Source: Planctomycetota bacterium (GTDB lineage Bacteria; Planctomycetota; UBA8108; UBA1146; JAJFFE01). Taken from it: a stretch of 5,835 bases of DNA. Each line of letters begins with the position of its first letter. The first letter of the stretch is position 1. The stretch is from the NCBI GenBank assembly GCA_020425835.1, contig JAGQRC010000270.1, forward strand, positions 1-5,835, read 5' to 3'. Of the stretch, positions 1-5,835 are shown in pieces. The translations under genes were made by a program, and so were the position numbers. The notes beneath the pieces are model-generated. The model was not told the DNA's origin. It saw nothing but the letters and a program-made list of their open reading frames with translations, and did not search any database.

Positions 1-1
1 G

Positions 2-3000
2 TCGGGCCGGCTGGTGGTCGAGGTCCGGATTCCGCGGGGCCTGCAGTCGCTCACGGCCAGGGTGACCGGTACCGTCCAGAACAATGCCGAGAATCGGCGC
101 TCCGCCATCGAAGGCGGCGCTGGCCTCCTCGCGGGAGAACTCGAGTCGACGACGATCGAACGACTCCTCCTCGTCCCCTCTCGATCGGGCTACCGACTCG
201 AGCTTCGCGGGCGCAACGGAGAGCCGATTCCCGATCGCCCCGTCGACGTCTCCCTGCGGCACGCGTGGCTCTCGGAGTCGCGCACGGTCCACCTCCGCAC
301 CGACGACCGCGGGAGAATCGAGTTGGGTGGGTTGGATCGCGTCGCCCGCGTCTCGGCGTGGTGTGCTCGTGATCGCGAGTTCGAGCCCACCCGACGAGAA
401 TGGTCCCTTCCGGGGAGCAACACCGCGCAGCCGGCGGTCCTTCACGTCGAGACGGGCGCCGCGTTCACGCTTCCGGGAGGAAACGCGCACGGCGAGACCC
501 ACGCGTTGCTCGTCGAGTTGCGCGGAGTCGGTGACGCGGCGGTCCCCTACGCGGATCGGACCCCCGCGATCCGAGCCGACGACACTCGCCTCGAGGTCGC
601 GGGACTACCGGCGGGGGACTACCACCTCTACCCGGGCGAGACGTCCTCTCCGAGATTGATCCGGGTCGGTCACGTTCGAGCGGACGATTCCCGCGTCGCG
701 GCGACCGGACATCGAGTGCTGGCGAAGTCACCCCCGCTCCCGGCCCGCGTCGCGGCGATCGATCTGGAGAATGATGCCCTCGTCATCGCGCTCGAAGGAG
801 CCAGCGATGAAACCACGGTGCGGGTCGAAGCGCATCGCGCGCTCACGCGACCGGTCGGTCCGTCCCGACTCCGCCCTCGGACGCTCCCCGTGCACTGGCG
901 ACGGTCGAGCGAAGCCTCGTTCCTCGTCGGTCGCGAGCTCGACGACGAGTACCGGTACATTCTCGACCGGCGAGACCACCCGCACTACGCGGGAAACCCC
1001 TTGGAGCGCCCCGGTCTCATCCTCAATCCCTGGGCGGTGCGTTCGACGGAGGCGGTGAACCGGCCCCGCGGCCCCGCCGCCGATTCGCGTGATCGGAGGA
1101 GCGGAGCCGATCCCGGAACCGGCGAGTCTCCCGACTTCTTCGGGTTGGAGTTCAGCGGCCCCTCCCCCGCGCTGCTGACCCCATTCCTCGAGAGGGCGCC
1201 GCTCCTGCTCCTCGGACTCCGGCCCGGAACCGACGGGACGATCCGCATTCCTCGCGAGCAACTCACCGGCTACACCTGGGTGACGGTCTGCGTCGAGTCC
1301 CCGGGAGTCGTCGGGCCCAACGGCTCGTCGATCCGCACGCTCCTCCTCGACGACACTCCCCTCGAAGTGCGCGATCTCACGCTCGGCCGAGCGCTCGACG
1401 TCGATCGCCACTTCGTCCGACGCCGCCGCATCGTCACGGTGGAGGCGGGGGGAGCGCTGACCGTCGACGACGCGAGGGCGAACCGAGTCCAGTGGATCGC
1501 CTCGCTCTCCGATCTGTTCCGAGTCGCCGAGACGATGGTCGACGCGCAGCTCGGACGCTTCGCGCCGTTGCTCGACTGGCCGACCGCGACCGACGCCGAG
1601 AAGGAGGCGCTGTACACCGAGCTCGCCGGACACGAGCTGCACTACTTCCTCCACCAGAAGGACCGCGACTACTTCGATCGGGTGGTCGTTCCTCATCTGC
1701 GCAACAAGCATCAGCCGACGTTCCTGGATCGCTACCTGCTCGGGGAGGATCTCTCCGGAGACCTGGAGCTCGAGAGGTACATCGAGCTCAACCCGTTCGA
1801 GCGGGCGCTGCTCTGTGAGCGCTACGCCGAGCGATCGGACGCGATCCAGCGCGAGCTTCGCGATACGGCGGCCGGCACGGTGCTCGCTCTCGAGGATTGG
1901 AATCGAGGGTTCGAACGAGCACTCGAGCTCCGGGCACTCGATCGAGGAGGGCTCGACGAGAGTGCGAAGGGTGCTCCTGAACGACGCCGAGAGGACGACC
2001 CGCCCGCGAAGGAAGCGGAGGAAAGGGACCGCGCGTTCCGGGATCGCGCTCGCGTGCAGTCCTTCGTCGATCCGTCCACTCCGACGCTGGAGTTCGCCGA
2101 GCGCAACTACCTCGGTGCGGTCGACGCGGGATCGGGAGCGGCGTTGGACCCCGATCCGTTCTGGGTCGCACTCGCCGATCACTTCGTCCACGCCACGAGC
2201 ACACCGTTCCTGACGGAGCATCTCCTCTCCCCGATCCGCTCGGTCACGGCGGCGGTGCTCGCCATCGCGAGTCTCGATCTCCCGTTCGTGGCCGAGCCCC
2301 CGACGGTGACCAACGGAGCCGCACGACGGGTCTACACTTCAGCGACGCCGTGGATCGCGTTCGTCGAGGAGTTGCAGCCGACGACGGAAACCGGCGAGTC
2401 GACGGTGCGCATCGGTGAGCGCTTCGTTCGCCCCGACCGCCGGACGGTGTGGATCGATGGCGTGGAGCGGGAGTCGTTCGTGAACGACGCCTTCCAGATC
2501 GCAACGCCCTACGTCCTGCAGGTGACGCTGAGCAATCCGAGTGCGCTCGGCGTGGAGTGCGACCTGTTGACGCAAGTGCCCGCTGGAGCCGTTCCGCTCG
2601 ACGACGTCGAGGCGCTGCGAAACACCCACGTCGAGCTCGAGGCGTTCGGGTCGAAGGTGGTGGAGCGCCTCTTCTACTTCCCGCGAAGTGGCGGGTTCGA
2701 CCATCACGGCAGTGAGATCAGCGCGGACGGCGCGGTCCTGGCCTCCGTTCCTCCGACCCGCTGCCGCGTCGTCGAGCAGCTCGACCCTGTCGGGGCTCCG
2801 ACGTGGTCCGAGCTCGCGCGCTCCGCCGATGAGAAGACCATCCTCGAGGCGCTCCGCACGGCGAACCCCACTCGGCTCGATCTCTCGGAGCTCGGCTGGA
2901 GGATTCGCGATCGCGACGGCTATGTCCGCTTCGGCCGTCCCCTCCTCGATCTGCTGAGGAGCCGCCGACACTTCGTCCCCGAACTCTGGTGCTACGGGCT

Positions 3001-4150
3001 CCTCCACGAGGACGAGCGAGCGACACGCGAGTACCTCGCTTCCCAACACGAACTCCTCGTCCTCTGCGGCGGCGGGATCGACACTCCGTTGATCTCGACC
3101 GTCGACCGCGAGATCGTCCACCTCGACTACCGCCCTCTCGTTCACTCGCGGGCCCATCCGTTCGGCGGGGCTCGCTCCATGGACAACGTGGAATTCGAGG
3201 CGCACTACCGTCGGTTCCTCGAACAGTGCGCCCTGAAGCCGAGCCTCGATGACCGCGATCGACTCGCCCTGACGGAGTACCTCGCGCTGCAAGACCGCAC
3301 CGGGGAGGCGCTCGAGCAGTTCGCACGGGTGGATCGCACGCGCCTGCGGTCTCGACTGCAATACGACTACCTCGAGGCGTATCTCGCGCTGTCGACGGAC
3401 GACCGCTCGGTCGCGCGCGCCCGGGCGGACGAGTACCGCGATCATCCCATCGCGGCATGGCGGAAGCGGTTCGCCGAGATCGACCGCTACCTCGACGAGG
3501 CGGAGGGCCGAGTCGAGCCCGCGGAGGGTCGGGACGAGGGTCCGCGCGACGAGCGCCTCGCCGCGTTGGAGCCCGTACTCGAACTGTCCGTCGGTGATGA
3601 CGACGTGCGGATCGACCACCGCAACCTCGTCGAGTGCCGGATCGCCTACTACCCGATGGACGTGGAGTTCCTCTTCTCCAGCCAGCCGTTCGTCTCCGAG
3701 GCCGCGGCGGGCGAGGTCGACCAGTGGACGGCGATCCGCCCGGTGCGAGTCGACCGGCTCGAGTTACCCCGCGGGGAGGGCACGACGCGCTTCCAGATTC
3801 CCGAAGCGTTCCGCCGGAGGAACTTCGTCATCGAAGTGTCGTCCGCCGGCAAGCGACGCGCGGTGCCCTGCTACTCGAGCGCGATGCAGATCGACTGGTT
3901 GGAGCGAACGGGCCGACTGGAGGTTCACGACCGCGACGGCCGGCCACTTCCGCGCACGTACATCAAGGTCTACTCACGCGATCACCGGGGAGGAGTTCTG
4001 TTCCACAAGGATGGATACACCGATCTGCGGGGGCGGTTCGACTACGTGACGACGAGCGTAGGGCTGAGCGTCGGCGTAACGCGCCTCGCGATCCTCGTGC
4101 TCAGCGACGAAAACGGCGCGCTGATTCGAGAGGTCGATCCGCCACTCTGA
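2..4150 (+). CDS. Very large conserved protein of unknown function, 5'-truncated by the window edge
   Basis: The frame is open from the first bases to TGA at 4148-4150 (1382 codons). GTG at 14 is the first possible start, but no ribosome site is visible and the protein is already inside a beta-strand-rich segment, so the true start probably lies upstream. Seen in order: a beta-sandwich-like domain (about 158-336); a helical block with HELHYFLHQK and FLDRYLLGEDL (1631-1753); a charged Arg/Glu/Asp linker (about 1940-2056); a block from PTLEFAERNY (2081) to LDLPF (about 2290); a beta region with DLLTQVPAGAVPL (2561-2599); a helical region with LWCYGLLHEDERATREYL (about 2804-3043); a TPR-like stretch (about 3206-3500); and a C-terminal beta domain with YIKVYSRD, KDGYTDLRGRFDYV and VLSDENGALIREV (3923-4147). 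From memory, these blocks match a family of very long planctomycete proteins sometimes annotated as alpha-2-macroglobulin-like. No CxEQ thioester motif, protease triad or membrane segment is visible here. Location is probably extracytoplasmic, but any signal peptide would be upstream. No frameshift is seen. Coding status is very sure; function is unknown. Confidence 0.93.
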   Translation, partial: SGRLVVEVRIPRGLQSLTARVTGTVQNNAENRRSAIEGGAGLLAGELESTTIERLLLVPSRSGYRLELRGRNGEPIPDRPVDVSLRHAWLSESRTVHLRTDDRGRIELGGLDRVARVSAWCARDREFEPTRREWSLPGSNTAQPAVLHVETGAAFTLPGGNAHGETHALLVELRGVGDAAVPYADRTPAIRADDTRLEVAGLPAGDYHLYPGETSSPRLIRVGHVRADDSRVAATGHRVLAKSPPLPARVAAIDLENDALVIALEGASDETTVRVEAHRALTRPVGPSRLRPRTLPVHWRRSSEASFLVGRELDDEYRYILDRRDHPHYAGNPLERPGLILNPWAVRSTEAVNRPRGPAADSRDRRSGADPGTGESPDFFGLEFSGPSPALLTPFLERAPLLLLGLRPGTDGTIRIPREQLTGYTWVTVCVESPGVVGPNGSSIRTLLLDDTPLEVRDLTLGRALDVDRHFVRRRRIVTVEAGGALTVDDARANRVQWIASLSDLFRVAETMVDAQLGRFAPLLDWPTATDAEKEALYTELAGHELHYFLHQKDRDYFDRVVVPHLRNKHQPTFLDRYLLGEDLSGDLELERYIELNPFERALLCERYAERSDAIQRELRDTAAGTVLALEDWNRGFERALELRALDRGGLDESAKGAPERRREDDPPAKEAEERDRAFRDRARVQSFVDPSTPTLEFAERNYLGAVDAGSGAALDPDPFWVALADHFVHATSTPFLTEHLLSPIRSVTAAVLAIASLDLPFVAEPPTVTNGAARRVYTSATPWIAFVEELQPTTETGESTVRIGERFVRPDRRTVWIDGVERESFVNDAFQIATPYVLQVTLSNPSALGVECDLLTQVPAGAVPLDDVEALRNTHVELEAFGSKVVERLFYFPRSGGFDHHGSEISADGAVLASVPPTRCRVVEQLDPVGAPTWSELARSADEKTILEALRTANPTRLDLSELGWRIRDRDGYVRFGRPLLDLLRSRRHFVPELWCYGLLHEDERATREYLASQHELLVLCGGGIDTPLISTVDREIVHLDYRPLVHSRAHPFGGARSMDNVEFEAHYRRFLEQCALKPSLDDRDRLALTEYLALQDRTGEALEQFARVDRTRLRSRLQYDYLEAYLALSTDDRSVARARADEYRDHPIAAWRKRFAEIDRYLDEAEGRVEPAEGRDEGPRDERLAALEPVLELSVGDDDVRIDHRNLVECRIAYYPMDVEFLFSSQPFVSEAAAGEVDQWTAIRPVRVDRLELPRGEGTTRFQIPEAFRRRNFVIEVSSAGKRRAVPCYSSAMQIDWLERTGRLEVHDRDGRPLPRTYIKVYSRDHRGGVLFHKDGYTDLRGRFDYVTTSVGLSVGVTRLAILVLSDENGALIREVDPPL

Positions 4151-4160
4151 CGCGCCTCGC

Positions 4161-4180
4161 GGGCGGGGACGGGTGGGTGG
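4161..4180 (+). other. Canonical G-quadruplex motif just downstream of the large gene's stop codon
   Basis: The + strand reads GGGCGGGGACGGGTGGG followed by TGG. This gives four runs of at least three guanines separated by loops of 1, 2 and 1 bases, which meets the strict definition of a parallel G-quadruplex motif. It begins 11 bases after the TGA at 4148-4150, so it would lie in the 3' untranslated part of the large gene's mRNA and on the non-template strand. It also lies directly upstream of the candidate promoter. Short loops usually favour stable folding; that it folds in the cell, or has any role, is inference. Confidence 0.5.
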
Positions 4181-4187
4181 ATACCGG

Positions 4188-4217
4188 TTGGACGGGTGAT
4201 CGCGCTCTCTCTATACT
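4188..4217 (+). promoter_or_regulatory. Candidate sigma70-type promoter for the aminotransferase-pgi unit
   Basis: TATACT at 4212-4217 matches five of six bases of the -10 consensus and is one of the few AT-rich hexamers in this GC-rich region. TTGGAC at 4188-4193 is a weak -35 (only the TTG matches well) at 18-base spacing. Transcription would begin around 4223-4226, giving a leader of about 170 bases to the start at 4393, or about 37 bases to the alternative ATG at 4261. The position between two genes supports the call, but hexamer matches alone are weak evidence. Confidence 0.4.
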
Positions 4218-4274
4218 CCGCCCCGGCCGTCGGGAACGCTCGCGCCCGCGGTCCGCCGAGATGCCTCCTCACCC

Positions 4275-4341
4275 GGAGGATGCTCCCGAGTCGGAGGATG
4301 CTCCCGAGTCGGAGGATGCTCCCGAGTCGGAGGATGCTCCC
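4275..4341 (+). repeat. Perfect 18-bp tandem repeat, 3.7 copies
   Basis: The unit GGAGGATGCTCCCGAGTC occurs three times without a mismatch (4275-4292, 4293-4310, 4311-4328), followed by 13 bases of a fourth copy (4329-4341). Each unit starts with GGAGGA, a strong Shine-Dalgarno-like core overlapping an ATG, and contains GGAG-GATG-CTCC, able to form a 4-bp mini-hairpin. The unit length is a multiple of three, so copy-number change would not shift any frame. In the aminotransferase's frame it encodes the acidic hexapeptide ESEDAP. Identical copies suggest recent slippage expansion or strong constraint. Confidence 0.93.
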
Positions 4342-4350
4342 CCTCGGGAG
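4319..4350 (+). promoter_or_regulatory. Potential leader hairpin: octamer pairing with repeat-borne complement
   Basis: CTCGGGAG at 4343-4350 is the exact reverse complement of CTCCCGAG, which occurs in each full repeat (4283-4290, 4301-4308, 4319-4326). The nearest pairing gives an 8-bp GC-rich stem with a 16-base loop containing the partial fourth repeat and its GGAGGA. A competing 5-bp hairpin with a 4-base loop can form between 4337-4341 and 4346-4350. No T run follows, so it is not a standard terminator. The pairing is directly visible; a regulatory role is inference. Confidence 0.35.
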
Positions 4351-4382
4351 ACCTGCCGCCTGCGTGATCTCCGCGTGCGATC

Positions 4383-4387
4383 GAAGG
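4383..4387 (+). promoter_or_regulatory. Ribosome binding site that decides the aminotransferase start
   Basis: GAAGG lies five bases upstream of ATG at 4393. It supports 4393 over the in-frame ATG at 4261, which has no comparable sequence in front of it. Confidence 0.6.
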
Positions 4388-4392
4388 TTCCG

Positions 4393-5568
4393 ATGCCGAT
4401 CTCCAAGAACGTGAAGGATGCTCTGGGCCGCGCCTCCTGGATCCGTCGGATGTTCGAGGAGGGAAATCGTCTCAAGCAGGAGCACGGGGCCGATCAGGTC
4501 TTCGATTTCTCGCTGGGCAACCCCGACCTCCCCCCTCCGCCCGAGTTCATCGCCAAGTTGCGCGAGCTGACCCTGGCCGAGCCGGGCGGGATCCACCGCT
4601 ACATGCCGAACGCCGGCTGGCCCGAGGTACGGTCGAAGATCGCGGCGAACCTGAGCCGACGGACCGGTCTCCCCTACGAGGGGCGCCACGTGATCATGAC
4701 CGTCGGTGCGGGAGGTGGGCTGAACGTCGCGCTCCGCGCACTCCTCGATCCCGGTGACGAAGTGGTCGTGCTCGCCCCGTTCTTCGTCGAGTACCTCTTC
4801 TACATCGGCAATCACCAGGGCCGACCGGTCGTCGCCGAGACGGATGAGACCTTCGGCCCCGACCCCGAAGCGATCTCCCGCGCGATCACCGAGCGCACCC
4901 GAGTCGTGGTCATCAACTCTCCGAACAACCCGACTGGCCGCGTCTACACGAACGAAGAGCTGACTCGAGTGGCGGACGTGCTCGACGCGAAGAGCCGCGA
5001 GTACGGACGTCCGATCTACCTGATGACCGACGAGCCCTACCGCCGCATCGTCTATCCCGGCTTCGAGTGTCCGGAGGTCCCTCCGTTCTACGAGCACACG
5101 ATTCTCGTCACGTCCCACTCCAAGGACCTCGGACTCGCCGGCGAGCGAATCGGCATCCTCGCCGTCTCTCCCCGAGCCGCGGACGCCACGGACGTCGTCG
5201 ACGCCTGCACTTTCGCGAACCGGACGCTCGGTTTCGTCAACGCGCCGAGCCTCTTCCAGCTCGCCGTCGCCGATTGTCAGGACGCGAGTGTCGACCTCGA
5301 TACCTACCGGCAACGTCGCGATCTGCTGGTTCCGCATCTGCGGGAGCTCGGGTTCGAGGTGCAGGAGCCCGGTGGCGCATTCTACCTTTTCCCGAGATCG
5401 CCGGTCGACGACGAGACCGAGTTCGTGCAGCAGTTGATGGCGGAGCGCATCCTCGTCGTTCCGGGACGCGGCTTCGGTCGGCCCGGCTTCTTCCGCATCT
5501 CGTTCGCGGTTCCCACCGATGTGATCGAGCGATCCCTTCCCGCTTGGGAACGCGTCGCTCGCCGTTGA
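4393..5568 (+). CDS. Pyridoxal-phosphate-dependent aminotransferase, class I/II (fold type I)
   Basis: A 391-residue cytoplasmic enzyme expected to move an amino group between an amino acid and a 2-oxo acid using PLP. Visible landmarks, numbered from the 4393 ATG: the N-terminal substrate segment SLGNPDLPPPPEF (40-52); the PLP phosphate loop VGAGGGLN (104-111); NSPNNPTG (175-182) with cofactor-binding Asn179; TDEPYRRI (212-219) with Asp213 and Tyr216; SHSKDLGLAGERIG (241-254) with the Schiff-base Lys244 and phosphate-binding Arg252; and FFRISFA (366-372) with Arg368, the expected carboxylate-binding residue. Length and motif spacing are normal for the AspB-like group and no key residue is missing. 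The start at 4393 is supported by GAAGG at 4383-4387 and by family N-termini recalled from memory. Substrate cannot be assigned; aspartate, alanine or aromatic amino acids are all possible. The glucose-6-phosphate isomerase gene follows after 22 bases, suggesting one transcript. Confidence 0.95.
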   Translation: MPISKNVKDALGRASWIRRMFEEGNRLKQEHGADQVFDFSLGNPDLPPPPEFIAKLRELTLAEPGGIHRYMPNAGWPEVRSKIAANLSRRTGLPYEGRHVIMTVGAGGGLNVALRALLDPGDEVVVLAPFFVEYLFYIGNHQGRPVVAETDETFGPDPEAISRAITERTRVVVINSPNNPTGRVYTNEELTRVADVLDAKSREYGRPIYLMTDEPYRRIVYPGFECPEVPPFYEHTILVTSHSKDLGLAGERIGILAVSPRAADATDVVDACTFANRTLGFVNAPSLFQLAVADCQDASVDLDTYRQRRDLLVPHLRELGFEVQEPGGAFYLFPRSPVDDETEFVQQLMAERILVVPGRGFGRPGFFRISFAVPTDVIERSLPAWERVARR

Positions 5569-5574
5569 TCGATC

Positions 5575-5580
5575 GAAGGA
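5575..5580 (+). promoter_or_regulatory. Ribosome binding site of pgi
   Basis: GAAGGA lies 10 bases upstream of ATG at 5591, slightly far but acceptable. It is inside the 22-base gap after the aminotransferase stop, which leaves little room for a separate promoter and supports co-transcription. Confidence 0.55.
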
Positions 5581-5590
5581 CCTACAAGCC

Positions 5591-5835
5591 ATGCTCAAGC
5601 TGGAACTGACTTCGACCGCCGAGAGGCGCGCACCCGACCTGTGGGCTCGATACCGCGAGGCCGCCCGTGCCGCGCTCGGCCGCTTCGCCCAGGACCTCCC
5701 GGGATACGGCAAGACGCTCGACCATGGATTGTGGAACCTGGTCTCCGACGTCGCGGCCCGCGTCGCTCCCCCTCGCAAGACGGTCGTGCTCGGGATCGGT
5801 GGCTCGGCGCTCGGGGCGCGAGCCCTGGTCGACGC
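5591..5835 (+). CDS. pgi: Glucose-6-phosphate isomerase, N-terminal part (cut by window end)
   Basis: Eighty-one complete codons from ATG at 5591 run off the window. The protein would interconvert glucose 6-phosphate and fructose 6-phosphate in glycolysis and gluconeogenesis, in the cytoplasm. The diagnostic segment is VVLGIGGSALGARAL (about residues 65-79), the conserved start of the first sugar-isomerase (SIS) domain with its GIGGS phosphate-binding loop. This motif lies near residue 68, as in the shorter Bacillus-type enzymes, rather than near residue 150 as in the E. coli type. The catalytic residues lie beyond the window. The start is supported by GAAGGA at 5575-5580. Other SIS-domain proteins are possible, but the LGARAL continuation is typical of the isomerase. 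Confidence 0.9.
   Translation, partial: MLKLELTSTAERRAPDLWARYREAARAALGRFAQDLPGYGKTLDHGLWNLVSDVAARVAPPRKTVVLGIGGSALGARALVD

Larger units (their letters stand above)
4151..4392. other. Intergenic and leader region between the large gene and the aminotransferase
   Basis: These 242 bases separate the large gene's stop from the preferred aminotransferase start. In order they hold a G-rich run with four G-tracts (4161-4180), a promoter-like pair of hexamers (4188-4217), a GC-rich stretch without clear structure (4218-4260), an 18-bp tandem repeat (4275-4341), an octamer complementary to part of each repeat (4343-4350) and a ribosome binding site (4383-4387). No tRNA or intrinsic terminator (strong hairpin followed by a T run) is seen. 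All three forward frames are free of stops across the repeat itself. Confidence 0.7.
4261..4392 (+). other. Possible in-frame acidic N-terminal extension of the aminotransferase (alternative start)
   Basis: ATG at 4261 is in the aminotransferase frame with no stop before 4393. Starting there would add 44 residues: a Pro/Glu/Ser/Asp-rich tract made of ESEDAP repeats, then a short Arg-rich segment, then the usual enzyme. Against it: no Shine-Dalgarno sequence precedes 4261, the family normally begins close to the 4393 methionine, and 4393 has a good ribosome site. For it: the candidate promoter would give a normal 37-base leader. I favour 4393 and list this as an alternative only. Confidence 0.2.

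Noticed and set aside
728..2221. Long open frame on the - strand (about 497 codons) opposite the large gene
   Set aside because: It lies opposite a gene with clear conserved protein blocks. In GC-rich DNA the complementary frames often lack stops. Its translation is rich in Arg, Glu and Ser with no recognisable motif.
2339..3619. Long open frame on the - strand (about 426 codons)
   Set aside because: Same reason: a compositional shadow of the large gene, with no domain-like pattern.
2..4150. Thioester-containing alpha-2-macroglobulin
   Set aside because: No CxEQ motif is present in the visible 1382 residues; LEQC near position 3224 is in the wrong order.
4079..4161. Twelve-base direct repeat ACGCGCCTCGCG at 4079-4090 and 4150-4161 flanking the end of the large gene
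   Set aside because: It is short and built from common GC-rich words of this genome, with no accompanying mobile-element or attachment-site features.
4151..4166. Possible intrinsic terminator after the large gene
   Set aside because: Only a 4-bp CGCC/GGCG stem is possible and no T run follows.
4275..4341. CRISPR array
   Set aside because: The units are 18 bp and directly adjacent with no spacers; this is a simple tandem repeat.
3634..5568. A 644-codon fusion read from 3634 into the aminotransferase
   Set aside because: The upstream part overlaps the large gene in a different frame and encodes Arg/Pro-rich sequence without conservation. The enzyme begins at 4393 with its own ribosome site.
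5567..5574. Palindrome GATCGATC between the aminotransferase and pgi
   Set aside because: GATCG words are very frequent throughout this DNA and the site partly overlaps the stop codon; there is no evidence for an operator.
4042..5778. Long open frame on the - strand (about 578 codons) spanning the aminotransferase
   Set aside because: It crosses an intergenic region and two clear + strand genes, and its repeat-derived Leu/Gly/Ser-rich segment is only the reverse complement of the 18-bp repeat.

Overview
The window is GC-rich bacterial DNA, with G/C dominating third codon positions and many CTC (Leu), GAG, GAC and CGA/CGC codons. It holds three genes on the + strand and one intergenic/leader region of about 240 bases. 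The large first gene resembles a family of very long proteins that I remember mainly from Planctomycetota, so a high-GC planctomycete or similar environmental bacterium is my best guess. That placement is inference; there is no rRNA or other marker here.

Layout. (1) Positions 2-4150: the C-terminal 1382 codons of a very large protein whose true start lies upstream of the window. It has beta-sandwich-like segments, several conserved blocks, charged linkers, a TPR-like helical stretch and a conserved C-terminal beta domain. Its function is unknown. (2) Positions 4151-4392: a gene-free stretch if the next gene starts at 4393. It contains a canonical four-tract G-quadruplex motif just after the stop codon, a candidate sigma70-type promoter, a perfect 18-bp tandem repeat (3.7 copies), and an octamer complementary to a segment of each repeat. 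(3) Positions 4393-5568: a complete 391-residue fold-type I PLP-dependent aminotransferase with all expected active-site landmarks. (4) Positions 5591-5835: the first 81 codons of glucose-6-phosphate isomerase, cut by the window end.

How the parts relate. The aminotransferase and the isomerase are 22 bases apart and probably share a transcript starting from the promoter near 4188-4217. The large gene ends before that promoter and is probably a separate unit, although no classic intrinsic terminator is visible between them. The two enzymes belong to amino-acid metabolism and central sugar metabolism, and nothing in the sequence ties them to the large protein. The most unusual material is the leader at 4151-4392. 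Its repeats carry Shine-Dalgarno-like cores, can pair in alternative ways, and lie in a frame that stays open into the aminotransferase, so the repeats could be an RNA leader or an acidic N-terminal extension.
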